A stretch of 64,000 bases of DNA from Marsupella aquatica (GCA_973895155.1 OZ316896.1:8432001-8496000), one strand, 5' to 3'. Shown: positions 34,829-46,619, counted from the first letter of the stretch. The notes: generated from the sequence alone by a model not told the origin. Translations and numbers: made by a program.

Positions 34829-35497
34829 CATGGAAGGGGTCAACATTTTAGGGGTTGTACAACAAAGATTTCTATTCACGTTAGAGATTATGAAATCACG
34901 GGTAAAATTTATTTTTCAAATTACTTATTCAATTCCTACCGAATGATGACAATGTTGAGCTTATCAGGACCGTCTCTTCAAGATCTTTCTAATGTTCACC
35001 ATATTATATGTGAGTTTTCATTATGATTTGACTCAGCAATGTCAAATTGAAAATTGTTACCGAGAAAATTTTATGTTTTGAATAAAATCAAAATGTAAAT
35101 AAAACCATTAATGGGAGCAATTTTACCTCAATCTTTTTGTCTTTTGATATGCATGTCAATTTTTTTACATTCTTTTTTACAACATGGCGTCCCAATTTTT
35201 ACAGCAAACTTGTCATAAACACGAATGCAAATGTTAATTTTATCCAAAAACAAGTCTCTTCCTGTTTGTAGCATGCCATGATGATGTGGCGCTGTGTGGA
35301 GCCAGGAATTTTGCAAAGGACCCCTAATGGGGGTCCGTAATAAGTGAACCTTTTATTGCAAGGTTTTTTGTAGTCACTTAAATTTATGTTCAAAAGAACC
35401 TGTAGTCAGGCTAGTCTTTAGTACCATGGTTAGCTGGAAAATTTTTCTCACATGGTACGTATAACACAAGTGAAAGGCAAACATCCTGAGAAATTTC

Positions 35498-35607
35498 TAG
35501 ACATTTCAATTCACAGTGAAAGTTGGCCATACCTGGAGTCTATGGAATTTTATAGACATTTCAATTCACAGTGAAAGTTGGCCATACCTGGAGTCTATGG
35601 AATTTTC
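35498..35607 (+). repeat. 55-bp tandem duplication
   Basis: Two near-identical copies of TAGACATTTCAATTCACAGT through CTATGGAATTTT start at 35498 and 35553. The near identity points to a recent event. Confidence 0.9.
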
Positions 35608-35749
35608 TGGTGAATTGATACAAGTACACCAGTAAAATGTGACAAGAAAGAAGACAAACATAGTTTAAAATACCTAAATCTTTCAATGAAATACTCGGTT
35701 AGCTAGATTTTTTTTCTCAGATGATACATATTTAGAAATCCCTAGCTCT

Positions 35750-36420
35750 TTCAAATTAATCTCAATTAAGTTGGCCTTATTGCTAGGAATTGACTCGAGT
35801 TCTCAACCTTAGTTAGTTTGGCCTTATTAACGTTAATTGACCCTTGGTTAGTTTAGGATAAGATCCACTTATTCAGGCTCACACATCTTAGTCCCCCTTG
35901 GGGGGTATAGGTTGGAGGGAGAGCATTCTCTCCCTTATTCTTCACATGTTTAATCGAGTTATGGATCCTTCAAGAGTTTCTCCATGATCGTGGTGTCTTG
36001 TTGATGTAGTGTGAGATTGAGTGCTCTCATGTTCCACATTGTTGTCTAGTCTAGATCTGACGATTTTTTTACAAGTGGTATCAGAGCTTCGTGTTTGAGG
36101 TTTGGTTGCCTGGGCAGTGGTGAGAGTGTTCTTTGTGTTGAATCGTGGTGATGGATCGGATTGTTTTTTCAACAATTTGTGTGATAGTGTCACTGGTCGT
36201 TGTGCGCTAGAGGTTTCGCGTTCAGAAGGAGGGACGGTTTCTTGATTGAAACTTCACATCAAAAGTGTCGGATGTGCTTTGGTTTTCTGAATGTACTGTC
36301 AGGCGGATAGTCTTGCGTTACATTGTGCGCATCGGCAGGCACTTAATTTGTCTTGGTGAAAGTTTCACAGCGTTTCATCTCACGAGTGCGGGGCAATATC
36401 ATTTTACGTTTTGCTATTTA
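35750..36420 (+). mobile_element. LTR retrotransposon relic with tRNA-Met primer-binding site
   Basis: TGGTATCAGAGC at 36076-36087 is an exact match to the start of the classic plant primer-binding site (complement of initiator tRNA-Met). It is preceded by an LTR-like end TTTTTTACA at about 36065-36073. The upstream about 300 bases are probably the LTR, but its start is not resolved. Downstream leader-like sequence holds no gag or pol coding region, so the element is truncated. Confidence 0.55.
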
Positions 36421-36594
36421 TAGCCTAATTTCTTTGGCTATGGAGGCTAAGTGCTTGGTTTGACCTTGTACGGGGTCTTGGGTTGATGTTTTCTCGGGAA
36501 AACATCTATATTTTTTTTTTGTTGGAAAGTGATTTTTGGACATGATTTTTGGAAAGTGAACAATGATTTTGTCCAAAAATCAGGTAGTGTTTAA

Positions 36595-36765
36595 CTCTTT
36601 GCACTTGAAAATGCAATTAACATTGCAAAATGGTCAGGAAGAAGGGAAGAACCGGACTCCTTGCAATTACAGAGCAAGATATTCGTCGTGTAGTGGAGTA
36701 CTCTTTGCACTTTAAAAAGTACACTATGGCTGGGCACAAGGGAAGAACCGGACTCCTTGCAAGTA
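36595..36765 (+). repeat. 116-bp tandem duplication upstream of the glucosidase gene
   Basis: CTCTTTGCACTT at 36595 and 36711 starts two copies, each ending GGGAAGAACCGGACTCCTTG. The duplication lies 270 bases before the glucosidase start codon, in its likely promoter. Confidence 0.75.
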
Positions 36766-37030
36766 GGGAGGGTTTGTACTAACGGAGTGTGCACTTAGGG
36801 AGAGCCAGCACCGTGGTGAACGAATGCGGATTCTGTAGAGTGTGAAGGAAAAACAACTCTGTACAGTCAAGCTCTCCGAAACAGAGAGCTCAGGTGTCTC
36901 CTCACTTCCATTCCCTTCCGGCGATTGATGTAATGGAGGCCTAGAGTAGAGTCTTTCTCAGGCAGGCAGTGGAGGACGGGGGAGTAGATCGTCGTTGCAA
37001 AATTGGAATTTGGTTTTTCATGCACTTCCA

Positions 37031-39577
37031 ATGAAGGAACCACGCAGGAGAACTCCGCGGCCGCCCTCCGCTGCTGCTGCTGCTGAGAAGGACCATGTGT
37101 CTGCCTCTGCCCTCTCGAAGGCCAGAACATCGAAGGCCAAACAGGGAGCTTGGTGTTGGGGAGGAGCTGCTTGGTATGCAACTTTCGTCGCCCTTGCGCT
37201 TTTCTTGTTTGCTTTTTGGTACTGGAAAATACTCTTTGGGGCGCCCGTTCTGAAGCCCAGGGCTATCACTCCCCTCCCTGTGGCCCGAGTCACCGACTTG
37301 CAGCAATTTCAGGGAGAGCACCGGGAACGCTTGTTTTGGGGGACATACAGACCTCATCTCTACTTAGGCATCCGGTCCAGGACTCCGAAATCGTTGCTGG
37401 CGGGGTTGATGTGGATTGGGGCCAAGGACGGGAGCTATTCTCTTCGGCATACCTGTGAAGAAGGGGATAAGCTCAGTAGATATGGATGGCTGAGACATGA
37501 TGGCGCCACCTATGGACAGCAGGAGCTGCTTGATCAGGGTTTGCTGGTGTCCACATCATTCGTCAAAAGCAATGATCAAGGCAGTGGCTATGGGGGAGAC
37601 TGGGCAGTCCGAATCCGAGCTGAAGACGCAACAGAATCGAACAATACGGGTGAAAACAGGATGCCTCAGAGCAGGTTGGGGTCAGTGTTTTTCTACATGG
37701 CTGCAGAGGAAGGGTTGTCATTGAGACTCTGGCCAGAAGGTGCAAATAAGGAAGACGGTCCTTTTGCAGGAGGAGTGGCCGACGAGATTGGCAAGTGGGA
37801 GATACATGCCAAGTATAAGGACGGATTGACCATGAACCATGTTGGATTCCGCCACCTTGAGATCCACGGCATGGCAAAGCATCTGTGGTCGATTTTGGAG
37901 ACACAGGCGAGAACAAGGAGAGTTATACAACTTCCAGACAATGCTGAAGCAAATTCAAACGTGGCAGTGATTCAGCTCACAGGCACATTACCTTTCGATT
38001 TGGATATCGTCTTTGTGTCAGGAGTGGAGAAACAGTCTTCTCAGGTGAAAACCCGTGTCGAGAATCTAATGGGGGCTGCACTTGGAAAAAGATTAGTTGA
38101 AAAGGAGCAAGAATTCGAAGATCGCTTTGAAGACACCTTCAAACTACGTGAGAAAGTTGAGAGCAGCAGGGAACTGGAGGTTGGAAAAGTTGCCCTTAGC
38201 AACATGCTTGGGGGCATTGGGTATTTTTATGGGCAATCCAAAATTGCCATTCCTCCTGAATTTGTGGATCCTCACTCTGACGGTCCTAATCACTGGCTGT
38301 ACTGGCCCGCAGAGCTATACTCAGCTGTGCCCAGTCGATCATTCTTCCCACGTGGATTTCTATGGGATGAAGGCTTTCATCAACTCGTTGTCAGCAAGTG
38401 GGATCGAAATATTAGCTTAGACATAATTGGCCACTGGTTAGATCTCATGAATGTTGATGGCTGGATTCCACGAGAGCAGATTCTGGGTTATGAGGCTCGT
38501 GGCAAAGTTGGGGAAGAATGGCACAATCAGTACACAAGCAATGCAAATCCACCTGCACTCATGCTTGTACTTAAGCGCCTTGCCCTTGACTTCAAGTCTG
38601 ATGAGAGGAAAGGTCAATCAGAGAAGGAAGATTTGCAGTATTTCAAGACCATATATCCTAGACTACAAGCTTGGTTCAACTGGTTTAACACAACTCAGGC
38701 GGGCAAGGAACCAGGGACTTATTACTGGCATGGAAGAGACTCAAATACGCATAGAGAATTAAATCCGAAAACTTTGAGTTCAGGCCTTGATGATTATCCG
38801 CGTGCTTCTCATCCATCTGACGATGAACGCCATGTGGATCTCTGGTGTTGGATGGCGCTTGCTGCAGAGACAATGACCTTGATCGCTGGCATAGCTGGTG
38901 AGCCTCATGAAAAGTACGAAGCAACTGCTAGAAGCCTAATGAACCTAACGCGACTAAATGAGATGCATTATGACTTCTCATCAGGCCGATACTCTGACTA
39001 TGGGAATCATACAGAGAAGGTCAAGCTGAGGTGGCAAGAAGTTCAGGATCCAAACACAGGTTTTGTGCAGAGAATTCTACGTAGGGCCGTGCTACAGCAA
39101 CCAAGGCTTACCTTGGTCCCGCATTTTGGTTATGTTAGCTTCTTTCCTTTTGCGATGCAGATAATCCCTCATGCTTCCCCTATTATTGGACACCATTTGG
39201 AGATGTTGCATAATCATCAGTTGCTGTGGACAGATTTTGGTCTCCGGTCTCTTGCAACTGACAGTTCTATATATATGAAGAGAAACACAGAACATGATGC
39301 ACCATACTGGAGGGGCCCAATCTGGATCAGCATGAACTATCTTATTTTATCAGCCCTCCACGAGTATGCCACAGTGGAAGGACCCTACCGAAAGACGGCT
39401 GCTATCATCTATCCTCAACTTCGTCAAAATCTCATCAGGAATATTGTCGACAAATACTATGAGAGCGGCTATCTATGGGAAAACTACAACGTTGCAGCAA
39501 AAGGTAAGGGACAAGGATCCCATCCATTTACAGGGTGGACTTCATTAGTTCTTCTAATGATGGGAGAGATTTACTGA
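37031..39577 (+). CDS. GCS1: Mannosyl-oligosaccharide glucosidase (alpha-glucosidase I, GH63), intronless
   Basis: The enzyme removes the outermost alpha-1,2-glucose from Glc3Man9GlcNAc2 on new glycoproteins in the ER. The frame could extend to a TTG at 36995, but the first ATG is 37031, giving 848 residues, close to the usual length of plant enzymes. A short basic cytosolic tail is followed by a signal-anchor membrane helix at about residues 43-63, then a lumenal domain. GH63 blocks visible include LFWGTYRPHLYLG, SRSFFPRGFLWDEGFHQLV (about 435-453), NPPALML, HYDFSSGRYSDYGNH, YWRGPIWISMNYL (about 759) and GQGSHPFTGWTSLVLLMM near the end. The Asp-rich WDEGFHQ region is near the catalytic acid in this family. 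The frame is intact and ends TGA. The absence of introns is unusual beside intron-rich neighbours. Confidence 0.95.
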   Translation: MKEPRRRTPRPPSAAAAAEKDHVSASALSKARTSKAKQGAWCWGGAAWYATFVALALFLFAFWYWKILFGAPVLKPRAITPLPVARVTDLQQFQGEHRERLFWGTYRPHLYLGIRSRTPKSLLAGLMWIGAKDGSYSLRHTCEEGDKLSRYGWLRHDGATYGQQELLDQGLLVSTSFVKSNDQGSGYGGDWAVRIRAEDATESNNTGENRMPQSRLGSVFFYMAAEEGLSLRLWPEGANKEDGPFAGGVADEIGKWEIHAKYKDGLTMNHVGFRHLEIHGMAKHLWSILETQARTRRVIQLPDNAEANSNVAVIQLTGTLPFDLDIVFVSGVEKQSSQVKTRVENLMGAALGKRLVEKEQEFEDRFEDTFKLREKVESSRELEVGKVALSNMLGGIGYFYGQSKIAIPPEFVDPHSDGPNHWLYWPAELYSAVPSRSFFPRGFLWDEGFHQLVVSKWDRNISLDIIGHWLDLMNVDGWIPREQILGYEARGKVGEEWHNQYTSNANPPALMLVLKRLALDFKSDERKGQSEKEDLQYFKTIYPRLQAWFNWFNTTQAGKEPGTYYWHGRDSNTHRELNPKTLSSGLDDYPRASHPSDDERHVDLWCWMALAAETMTLIAGIAGEPHEKYEATARSLMNLTRLNEMHYDFSSGRYSDYGNHTEKVKLRWQEVQDPNTGFVQRILRRAVLQQPRLTLVPHFGYVSFFPFAMQIIPHASPIIGHHLEMLHNHQLLWTDFGLRSLATDSSIYMKRNTEHDAPYWRGPIWISMNYLILSALHEYATVEGPYRKTAAIIYPQLRQNLIRNIVDKYYESGYLWENYNVAAKGKGQGSHPFTGWTSLVLLMMGEIY

Positions 39578-39986
39578 GAACCACTGGAAAGTGTATGAAC
39601 GAGAGTACTCCATTAGTTTTCCATTAGCCAAAGGATTGATCTCCAAATGTAGATCCTGTGGAGATACGGATAGTAGAAAGTAGGAAAGTTAAGAGCAATT
39701 CGATTGTAAACAGTAGAACAGCTAAGGCGATTGCCCTCTATGTCTAAGGTTTGTCACGGGAGACCATGGACCAAGTCTGTGAATGTTGATTGAAAAGCTC
39801 ATCCAAATTTAGAAAAACGAAGAATGGCACAAACCCCCCCTGTTGCATGCATACTCAGTATGCTTGATTGTTACCAGAAGGCACCGAGCTCGTACAACTG
39901 TCTTGTGACTACTGGGTATCCACTGCCTATTAAACCAAGCGTGCTGCTTCGTCATATATTGCACTGAAATTCAAAGATATATTGGC

Positions 39987-40142
39987 TTTAAACCACCATT
40001 GCCCATAGAAAAGGAGAAGTGACCAAGACTTCTCCCTTTTCACATTCCTCTCCTCTAGAGTGAGAGCTCCACAACTTCAAGAAAAAGGTACTAAAAATGG
40101 TGAAACCCGGTGGATCCTTGTCATGGACAGTGGTGCTTTAAA
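39987..40142. mobile_element. MITE-like element, TTTAAACCACCA termini (copy 1)
   Basis: The left end CTTTAAACCACCATTG and right end CAGTGGTGCTTTAAAT are imperfect inverted repeats. The inside (TTTTCACATTCCTCTCCTCT; GGTGAAACCCGGTGGAT; GTCATGGACAGTGG) matches 57264-57438 in order. No coding region is seen. Confidence 0.6.
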
Positions 40143-40520
40143 TCACACCGGCCACTATAAAAGCCTCATTCCATGTCTCATTACTCACCATAAAAGGTGG
40201 AACACTAGCACCTTTTGTGGAGTACTTGTCAAAAAAAGGTTTTGCAATCAGCACCTTTTGTGGAGTTCAAAGTCCATTCTTGAACCAATATTCTTTACAA
40301 TGAGAGCTACGGGTTACCCGTAGCCCTTTATAGTGACAGGTGTGGTCACAACCTTGGCCAGCAGCTGTTTTTGAACCATATGCTCAATATGAATTTTGAA
40401 AGATGTTTCCAAGGGTCATTGTGTTGCATGATGAACCTGTGGGGGGAAATCGGTTGCATCATTAGCCATTGGAACAAAGAGAGTCCTTTAACAAAGTTTT
40501 GAGAACTCTGGTTATTCTTA

Positions 40521-40590
40521 AGATTTGCACTATTTCAAGACCATGTATCCAGACAACAAGCTTGGTTTAACAGATGTAACACAACTCAGG
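40521..40590 (+). pseudogene. Fragment of the glucosidase I gene
   Basis: About 70 bases match 38629-38699 of the intact glucosidase gene 1.8 kb upstream, at roughly 85% by eye. They share CTATTTCAAGACCAT and GTAACACAACTCAGG-like blocks. It is out of frame and isolated, so it is a relic of a duplicated or re-inserted copy. Confidence 0.7.
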
Positions 40591-40599
40591 CCTAATCTG

Positions 40600-42640
40600 A
40601 TGCTCCTTCTTAACCTTGGGAGATCTGGTGACCAGAAACTAATGTAGAAACATCAGATAAGGAACGTTTGTAGCATCTTCTCATCCACCCAAGGTGTCAT
40701 TCACTCAAGGGTTACTCACGGTGGCCAGAACTAATCTACTCACGGTGTAGGGTCTCCAGTTTGCTCTAAACTAACTTAGCTATTAAAATAGTTTGAGGGG
40801 CAGTTCAGTATTTTGTGTGGTTTTGTGAATAGCAGTGCATTTTTTACTGAATTCCTGAAGTGGTGTGAACGGCTAATGCAGCAACTTACCCTCTCTTAGC
40901 TGCTGGTGGCTTCTTGGAATATACCTACAACTTTATATTAAACGTAGACTGTTAGATTCTATGGGATCACATTTACACAGTTAGATCTTGGCTTATGTTT
41001 CTAAATGGACTTGCTAAAATGGCAAACTCTTTCTTAAAATCACAATTTTTCTCCTTTGAACTCTTTGAATAGTGCTGAGTTGGCTCAATTTTGCCATTAA
41101 CAAATCTGTGGCGAGTAGGGTAGTTAAAACCAGTTATTAAAGATACAGCACCATCATATTAGAGAAACTAAACAAACTCATTTGAACATGCGGATAGCCA
41201 GCCAGGAAACTAAATTCTTGCAAAGTTTTCAAGTTAACCACAATCTTCCAAATAGACTCTTTTCTTCATTCTGTTTGGACATGAATAGTTGGATTGTTAT
41301 CTCGCTAACTATTGAGAAGGAAAAGGCACACTTTTTAGCATCCACTATCACTCTCACACAAAGATCCCCAGAGAACTTACAACCTCCCCTTCAACAGGTT
41401 TTATTGGGGCATTAGATCAAAGAAAGAAGAAGAGTGAAGTGAACCTAAAACATAGTTAATCAAGTACTTCAATGGCCACTAATCTATCACAGAGTAAAGA
41501 AATTTTGATACCTATCTCTAAATTGTGCTAAGATTATGCTTTCAAACAACTACTCTCTTCAATCTATTTGGACCAATGATGATTGTTTTAGCAAACCAAT
41601 CCACTCAGTAGCAAAAGTCTCTTTGGTACATGACCCTGGAGGTCCTAGAGTACTTCCCGCTTGTAATTTAGTAGCCTTTGTTTTGAAGAAGGTGGTATGT
41701 TAGGTTAGGTCAATCAAGGCCAGTGAAGAACGCAACATGAAGGAGATCTGATGTGATGATTGTTGACAAAGCTAAGGATCAAAATTGGCTAATGAGGTAG
41801 ACATCGTAGACCCGAGTGTACGAGGATATGCTGTGTGCTAAGCCTATAAGACAACCTGCTTGAGACTTACGAACTACATTATGAAGAAGGTCATGGAGAG
41901 GATCACTCACTGTAGGCAAAACTTTAGCCAGAATATTGTACACCAGATTGAGACAAGTTTTATGATTTCTTGTGTAGAGATTTGTGTATCATTATTTGCT
42001 AACAGATAACTGTTTTGCATAAATCTACATATTTTAAATTCAATTTTAGATTGAATTGTCCACATTTCTAGAAAGACACACAAGAGCATAAGTTTAGCTA
42101 CATTTTTCTTGTGGCCGTACTCATTCTGGATGATTGCTCACAAGTTAAATGAATGCATAGATTTATAACAAATAGAATTGAGTATCAACCTAGGTCTTAG
42201 GAGATATGCGACAAATCTTTGATACAAACTGTTGACTCTTTATTCTGGGAATTTTTTTGGATAATTGGTTTCTAGTTGGATTGAGCTATCTATCTAAAAT
42301 TCCATGAAAGATCAGGCAAATTTTGACCTGTGGTGACGTCCAGCTAAACTTTTGCAAACCATGGGGTTTAAGTTTATGGTCACTTGATAGAAATTATAAT
42401 TTCACACACTCTTGAATGAAACGATGTTTAGGCGACAAATTTGTTTATCATTTCCATAGCCTTATCCAGGCACGTAATTCATTTTTTGTATGATTGTATC
42501 AAAGTCATGCATGCCATATGACGTTCAACTATAGAATGTTCAAAAAGATTTGAAGAGACCATATTAATACTCAGAGTTATGCTTTGATGTTTGTATATTG
42601 GAGAAACCCAAATCCAACCAAAGCTTGAATCTGTGCAGTT
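40600..42640. other. Intergenic AT-rich DNA
   Basis: I see no gene, RNA or clear repeat in this stretch. Confidence 0.3.
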
Positions 42641-42651
42641 ACCTGGAAAGT

Positions 42652-44432
42652 ATGCAGAACCCACATGCAACATCTACAATTCTATTGGTCCTTGCACTGA
42701 CATGTCTTTTTCAAGCCTCCCTTGGAAAGAATTATGGGAAAATGATTTTGGGGCAAGTTTACTTGGAAGAATTAAAAGACACTCCTCCCCGAATTATTCA
42801 GCAGGGCGACTGTGTGGAATACATTTTCCCACGGAAGCACATGGGCAAATTTGGTATATGTTAATGCTTCTCTCAATTTATCGGTTGTCAGCCTGCATTT
42901 ATGTGAGGAGCAGATAAATCTAAGCTGTACAGTATATGAAAACTATTTTGCATGGTCTTCAAATTATCTAAACCTGCTATTCTTCTAGCTTCATCACTAG
43001 TTTTTGATGACTATATTTAAGTTGTAGTGTTTTTCGTGGAATTTGAGTCGTATACCAATACTACACGACGCCAAATAGTCATTTTTATTATCAGTTTATT
43101 GGTAATTTCTCAAAGGGGCAACATATTGTGATTTTTGTCATATTCATTCATGAGTACTAGCCTGATTTACCCCTTTCTTTGAACATAAGTAGAGATGATG
43201 ACAACAAAAATCTTGTAAAACAAAGATGCTCTTGTTCATCTTTGCCTCCAACGCTTGTTTTTTCACCCTCACTTCTACTTTGTCTTTATTGAGAGTCACT
43301 CTTAGTTTTGTCATAATATAGAGTCAATGTCAGTTTTGTTAAATTTTGCTCCCATTACCGTTTTTGGGTCCACTTCAAAATTGAAACGTGAAAACTAGAG
43401 GCTTCACTGTAGACAGTAGCCCTTGAAAGTAGCTTTGTATTGCACTTTATTAGTAAGAGTTATTTATACTTTATTTTTGGTAAAGTTTTGTCAATCTCTA
43501 GAAGATTATTTCAAACTTTAAGTCATTTCCTGGGAGACCTGCAGTAGATGTTTTACTGTCAAATCTCTTGGTGTCAAAACTGAGCTAGGCAATGTGGCTT
43601 AATTGGACGAACCAAGAGTAGTTGCGTAAAACAGTAAGTGCTTCCCAATTAGAGACTAATCTATCGTTCATTTAGAGTGTATATCTACACTTGAGCTGGT
43701 AATTTGCTTGTTAATTGTAGGGCAGCCTGGTGGAGGACATGGGCAAGCATAAGAACTGAATTGTTGGTATGGTGGTCATTTTGGTAGATTAAATCCATCT
43801 TCCAGAATCCAGGTTGTTGATAGGCAATTGGGTATTACAACTTTGTTTCCTCTTGGCCACTTAAATTTATAGAAATCTTTTGAATGTTGTCTTCTTCTTT
43901 AAACTTCATCCACATTTCTCAAATACATGTGTTTCATCCTCCGTAGATCATGGTCTCACTTTGAACCAAAAAACCTCTATAAATCTGACAGAAAATAAAC
44001 AATGTTAATGCACCAGGTGCCATTGAAGCTTGTATGAGGGAGAATTGCAATTTTGAGATAACTGAAAGTGGGGTCATACCCCCCCACTATGAATCTAATA
44101 CAGTTGGACAGGGGATTGATTGTTTCCTAAAACTTCAAGACAAGGGTGGACTTGATATTTTAGAAAACAATGAAAACCCACGTATGGTAAAGACACTGTT
44201 AGAGAACAGTGGCCCAAAGGCATCCGACACAGTTGGCTATGAAATCACTCTAGAAGACACATACCAAACACAAGTTGATTATGAGAAAGAGTATGAACCT
44301 GGACGCTTCACACGAGAACCTACTTTGATCATCCGTAAATATGAGTGGAGGTGGTTTGTGAAGGATCATGCTGTCAATGCTGAAATTGTTTCAACCCTTC
44401 CCAAAGCAAATCTTTCTAGTTTCTATTACTGA
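42652..44432 (+). CDS. Candidate secreted protein of unknown family, two exons (205 aa)
   Basis: Exon 1 (42652-42853) starts MQNPHATSTILLVLALTCLF, a clear signal peptide probably cut after about residue 25 (QASLG), and ends in phase 1 at TTTG|GTATATG. Exon 2 (44017-44432) follows a CACCAG acceptor and continues in phase to TGA. The mature protein has five Cys (two in exon 1 codons near GDCVEY and the join, three in CMRENC and DCFLKL) and many acidic and aromatic residues (GYEITLEDTYQTQ, RKYEWRWFV). I do not recognise the family. The 1.16-kb intron is long but similar to others here. The first exon may instead join a short exon near 43722, which would end quickly at a stop. Confidence 0.5.
43380..43460 (+). 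repeat. Dispersed repeat with TTCACTGTAGAC core (intronic copy)
   Basis: The block CTAGAGGCTTCACTGTAGAC followed by CTTGAAAGTAGCTTTG and TTAGTAAGAG recurs, diverged, at 47375-47450 and 47690-47760, and in part near 15.0 and 23.7 kb. The flanking TTTGTCTTTATTGAGAGTCA is also shared with 47520-47660. Confidence 0.5.
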
Positions 44433-45503
44433 TACTTAGATAAATCTTGGGGTCCTTGCAAAGGCTTTTGAAAATGAAAGATGATATTGTGTTTCTGGAA
44501 TTGTCTTTTGGTAGACCATGATAGGATACAAACAGTGAATCCAAGAGTTGTAATATAACAAGCAAGAAAATTTTAAAATAATTGGTGAGTAGGTAATTGC
44601 CATATCTTTGCATGTTATCACCAAAAGAATGTAAATACCATGACAATATTGATAAAGAGTCTTTGGTGTGCCTGTAAGTTTAACAATTCTGGAGGTCATT
44701 CATATTCATTCTAAAAATCTCTATCATGATGTATTTTTTCAAGAGCATCCCCACCGTCTTGTTTTGTCCTAGAATCCTCACCATCTAGGCTGTACAATTA
44801 ACTACAGTTCAACAACTATAAATCAGCTGGGTTCAGCCAATTTTGTTTTTGTTATCAAAATTTGCCAAGGTGGACACTTGTTCTAGAAGGATGGCAGGAA
44901 CTCTACAGTACAACAATGTAGTTAGTGTACGGTAGTTAGGCAGTACAGATAGTCAACTGTACAGGAAGTTCTGGTGAACAATTCCACAGTGGATTTGATG
45001 GTGGCAAAATGACAGAGATTCTTTTTAATGTTAGCCCCAGTATCAAATGCCAAGTCATTTTTAAGGTAAGTGATTGGCAATTTCTTGCCAAAAATAAATG
45101 AATTATTAAAGTGGCAAATTTCTACACCATAATAGTCATTGTCAGACCCATAGTCAATCACCTCTGCATAGTAGTACATGTCATTGACTATATTTAGAAG
45201 CCAAGTTCGGGGCCAAGTTAATACAATGAGCAACAGTTGTGGACTCTTTAAAAAACATGTGGAAACCAATATGCAACAGTTTTACAGCTTGCTAGATGTG
45301 TCCAAATATCACTACTAAGGAGCATTGATATTGTTCTTGAGTTGTCAGTGTCACTTGCAAATATGGAATCCATGAGATTTCTAAGATGAGCCAATAAAAC
45401 CGATTAAAAGTGCCAAGTTTTAATACAGTCATAGGAATGTAGTTCAATGCAGGCCAGGGACGGGTGGATTCATTTGGGAGATTTGAAAACTGGGTTTTAC
45501 TAT

Positions 45504-45841
45504 CTCGGGGGGGGGGGGGGGGGTCACTTCCACGGAAGTGGCACATCACGTGCGACGAAGTATAGGCCCATTTAAATAAGTGTGGCGGAAGACTTCCAAA
45601 GTTTGGTGGAAGAACACATAGGGCATGTTTTATTGACTGGTCAACTTTAAAGAACACATAGGCCTATTTAATTATAAAAAATACTTTCTTTAAAGTTTTT
45701 AGGAGTTTTTTAATAAATAATATCAAAATTTAAAGAGAGAAAGGGCTTTGCAAAAAAAAAAATTTCACTTATAAGTTAGGGGGTCAAACCCTAAAACATC
45801 GCACGCGATGTATGGCCCTCCATATAGTGACCCCCCCCGAG
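45504..45841. mobile_element. hAT-like MITE with 8-bp target-site duplication
   Basis: The element starts CTC followed by a 17-G run and TCAC, and ends GTGA, eight C, GAG, forming inverted termini with a length-variable homopolymer. Identical 8-base sequences TTTACTAT flank it (45496-45503 and 45842-45849). An 8-bp duplication is typical of hAT transposons. It is 338 bp long and non-coding. Confidence 0.75.
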
Positions 45842-46619
45842 TTTACTATGTCTCCATCACTTGAGTCACAATTTCACACCTTTCCATAGTATTTAGTTTA
45901 TATAGCAGGATGCGACCTTTTTGTTAGACATTTACTATTGGGTCTAGAGTTACTTTGGAACTAGTGCAATCATAGTCAAGTATTTTATTAAGGTTCCATG
46001 TGCAATCAATGTATTCACTAGCATCACTTAGCTTGTAATTCAAATTGGGCTCATTGTTACTAAACCATCTAAGAGATAGGGAGAACTTATATGTGGAGAC
46101 TAGGTAGGCCAATGACTTTAGAGTTTAATAAAGCTCTCTTGTGTGTTCCAAATGTACATAGACTCTAGAAAAGTGAATCATGTAGCTCTCGTGTCAACTA
46201 CGTGCTCATTGGATGTTTTGCATGCACGTACATGCCATCTTGAGTAGCAGTTGTTTACTGAAAACCTTATTGGTCATCTGTTAAATTAACAAAGGGGTTA
46301 CCAGAACAATCCAGCAGGCAAAAGTCACCACCTTCTCAAATGAGGTGGCCACCACTTCCCTGAGCTTGAGCCTGGGACCCTTGATCACCCCTCATTGAGG
46401 AGAAGGGTGACATTGCTGTTAGCCAGTCCAATGTATGTGACCTGACAACACATTTAAGAAATTGCATAAGCCATTTGCTATGCACCTGTCATAGGATAAG
46501 TGCCGGCTTGAGAGGTCTTCCGGGGAGCCTGCTTTTAGATCCAAATCTCATATGAGCAGCCTTGAATTGAGGAATGCGGCCATAAACCTGACTCATGCCA
46601 ACATATAAGTGAGCAAGAC

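Noticed and set aside
36995-37030. Upstream start of the glucosidase at a TTG codon
   Set aside because: A nuclear gene should use ATG; the first in-frame ATG at 37031 gives the usual length and a normal signal-anchor region.
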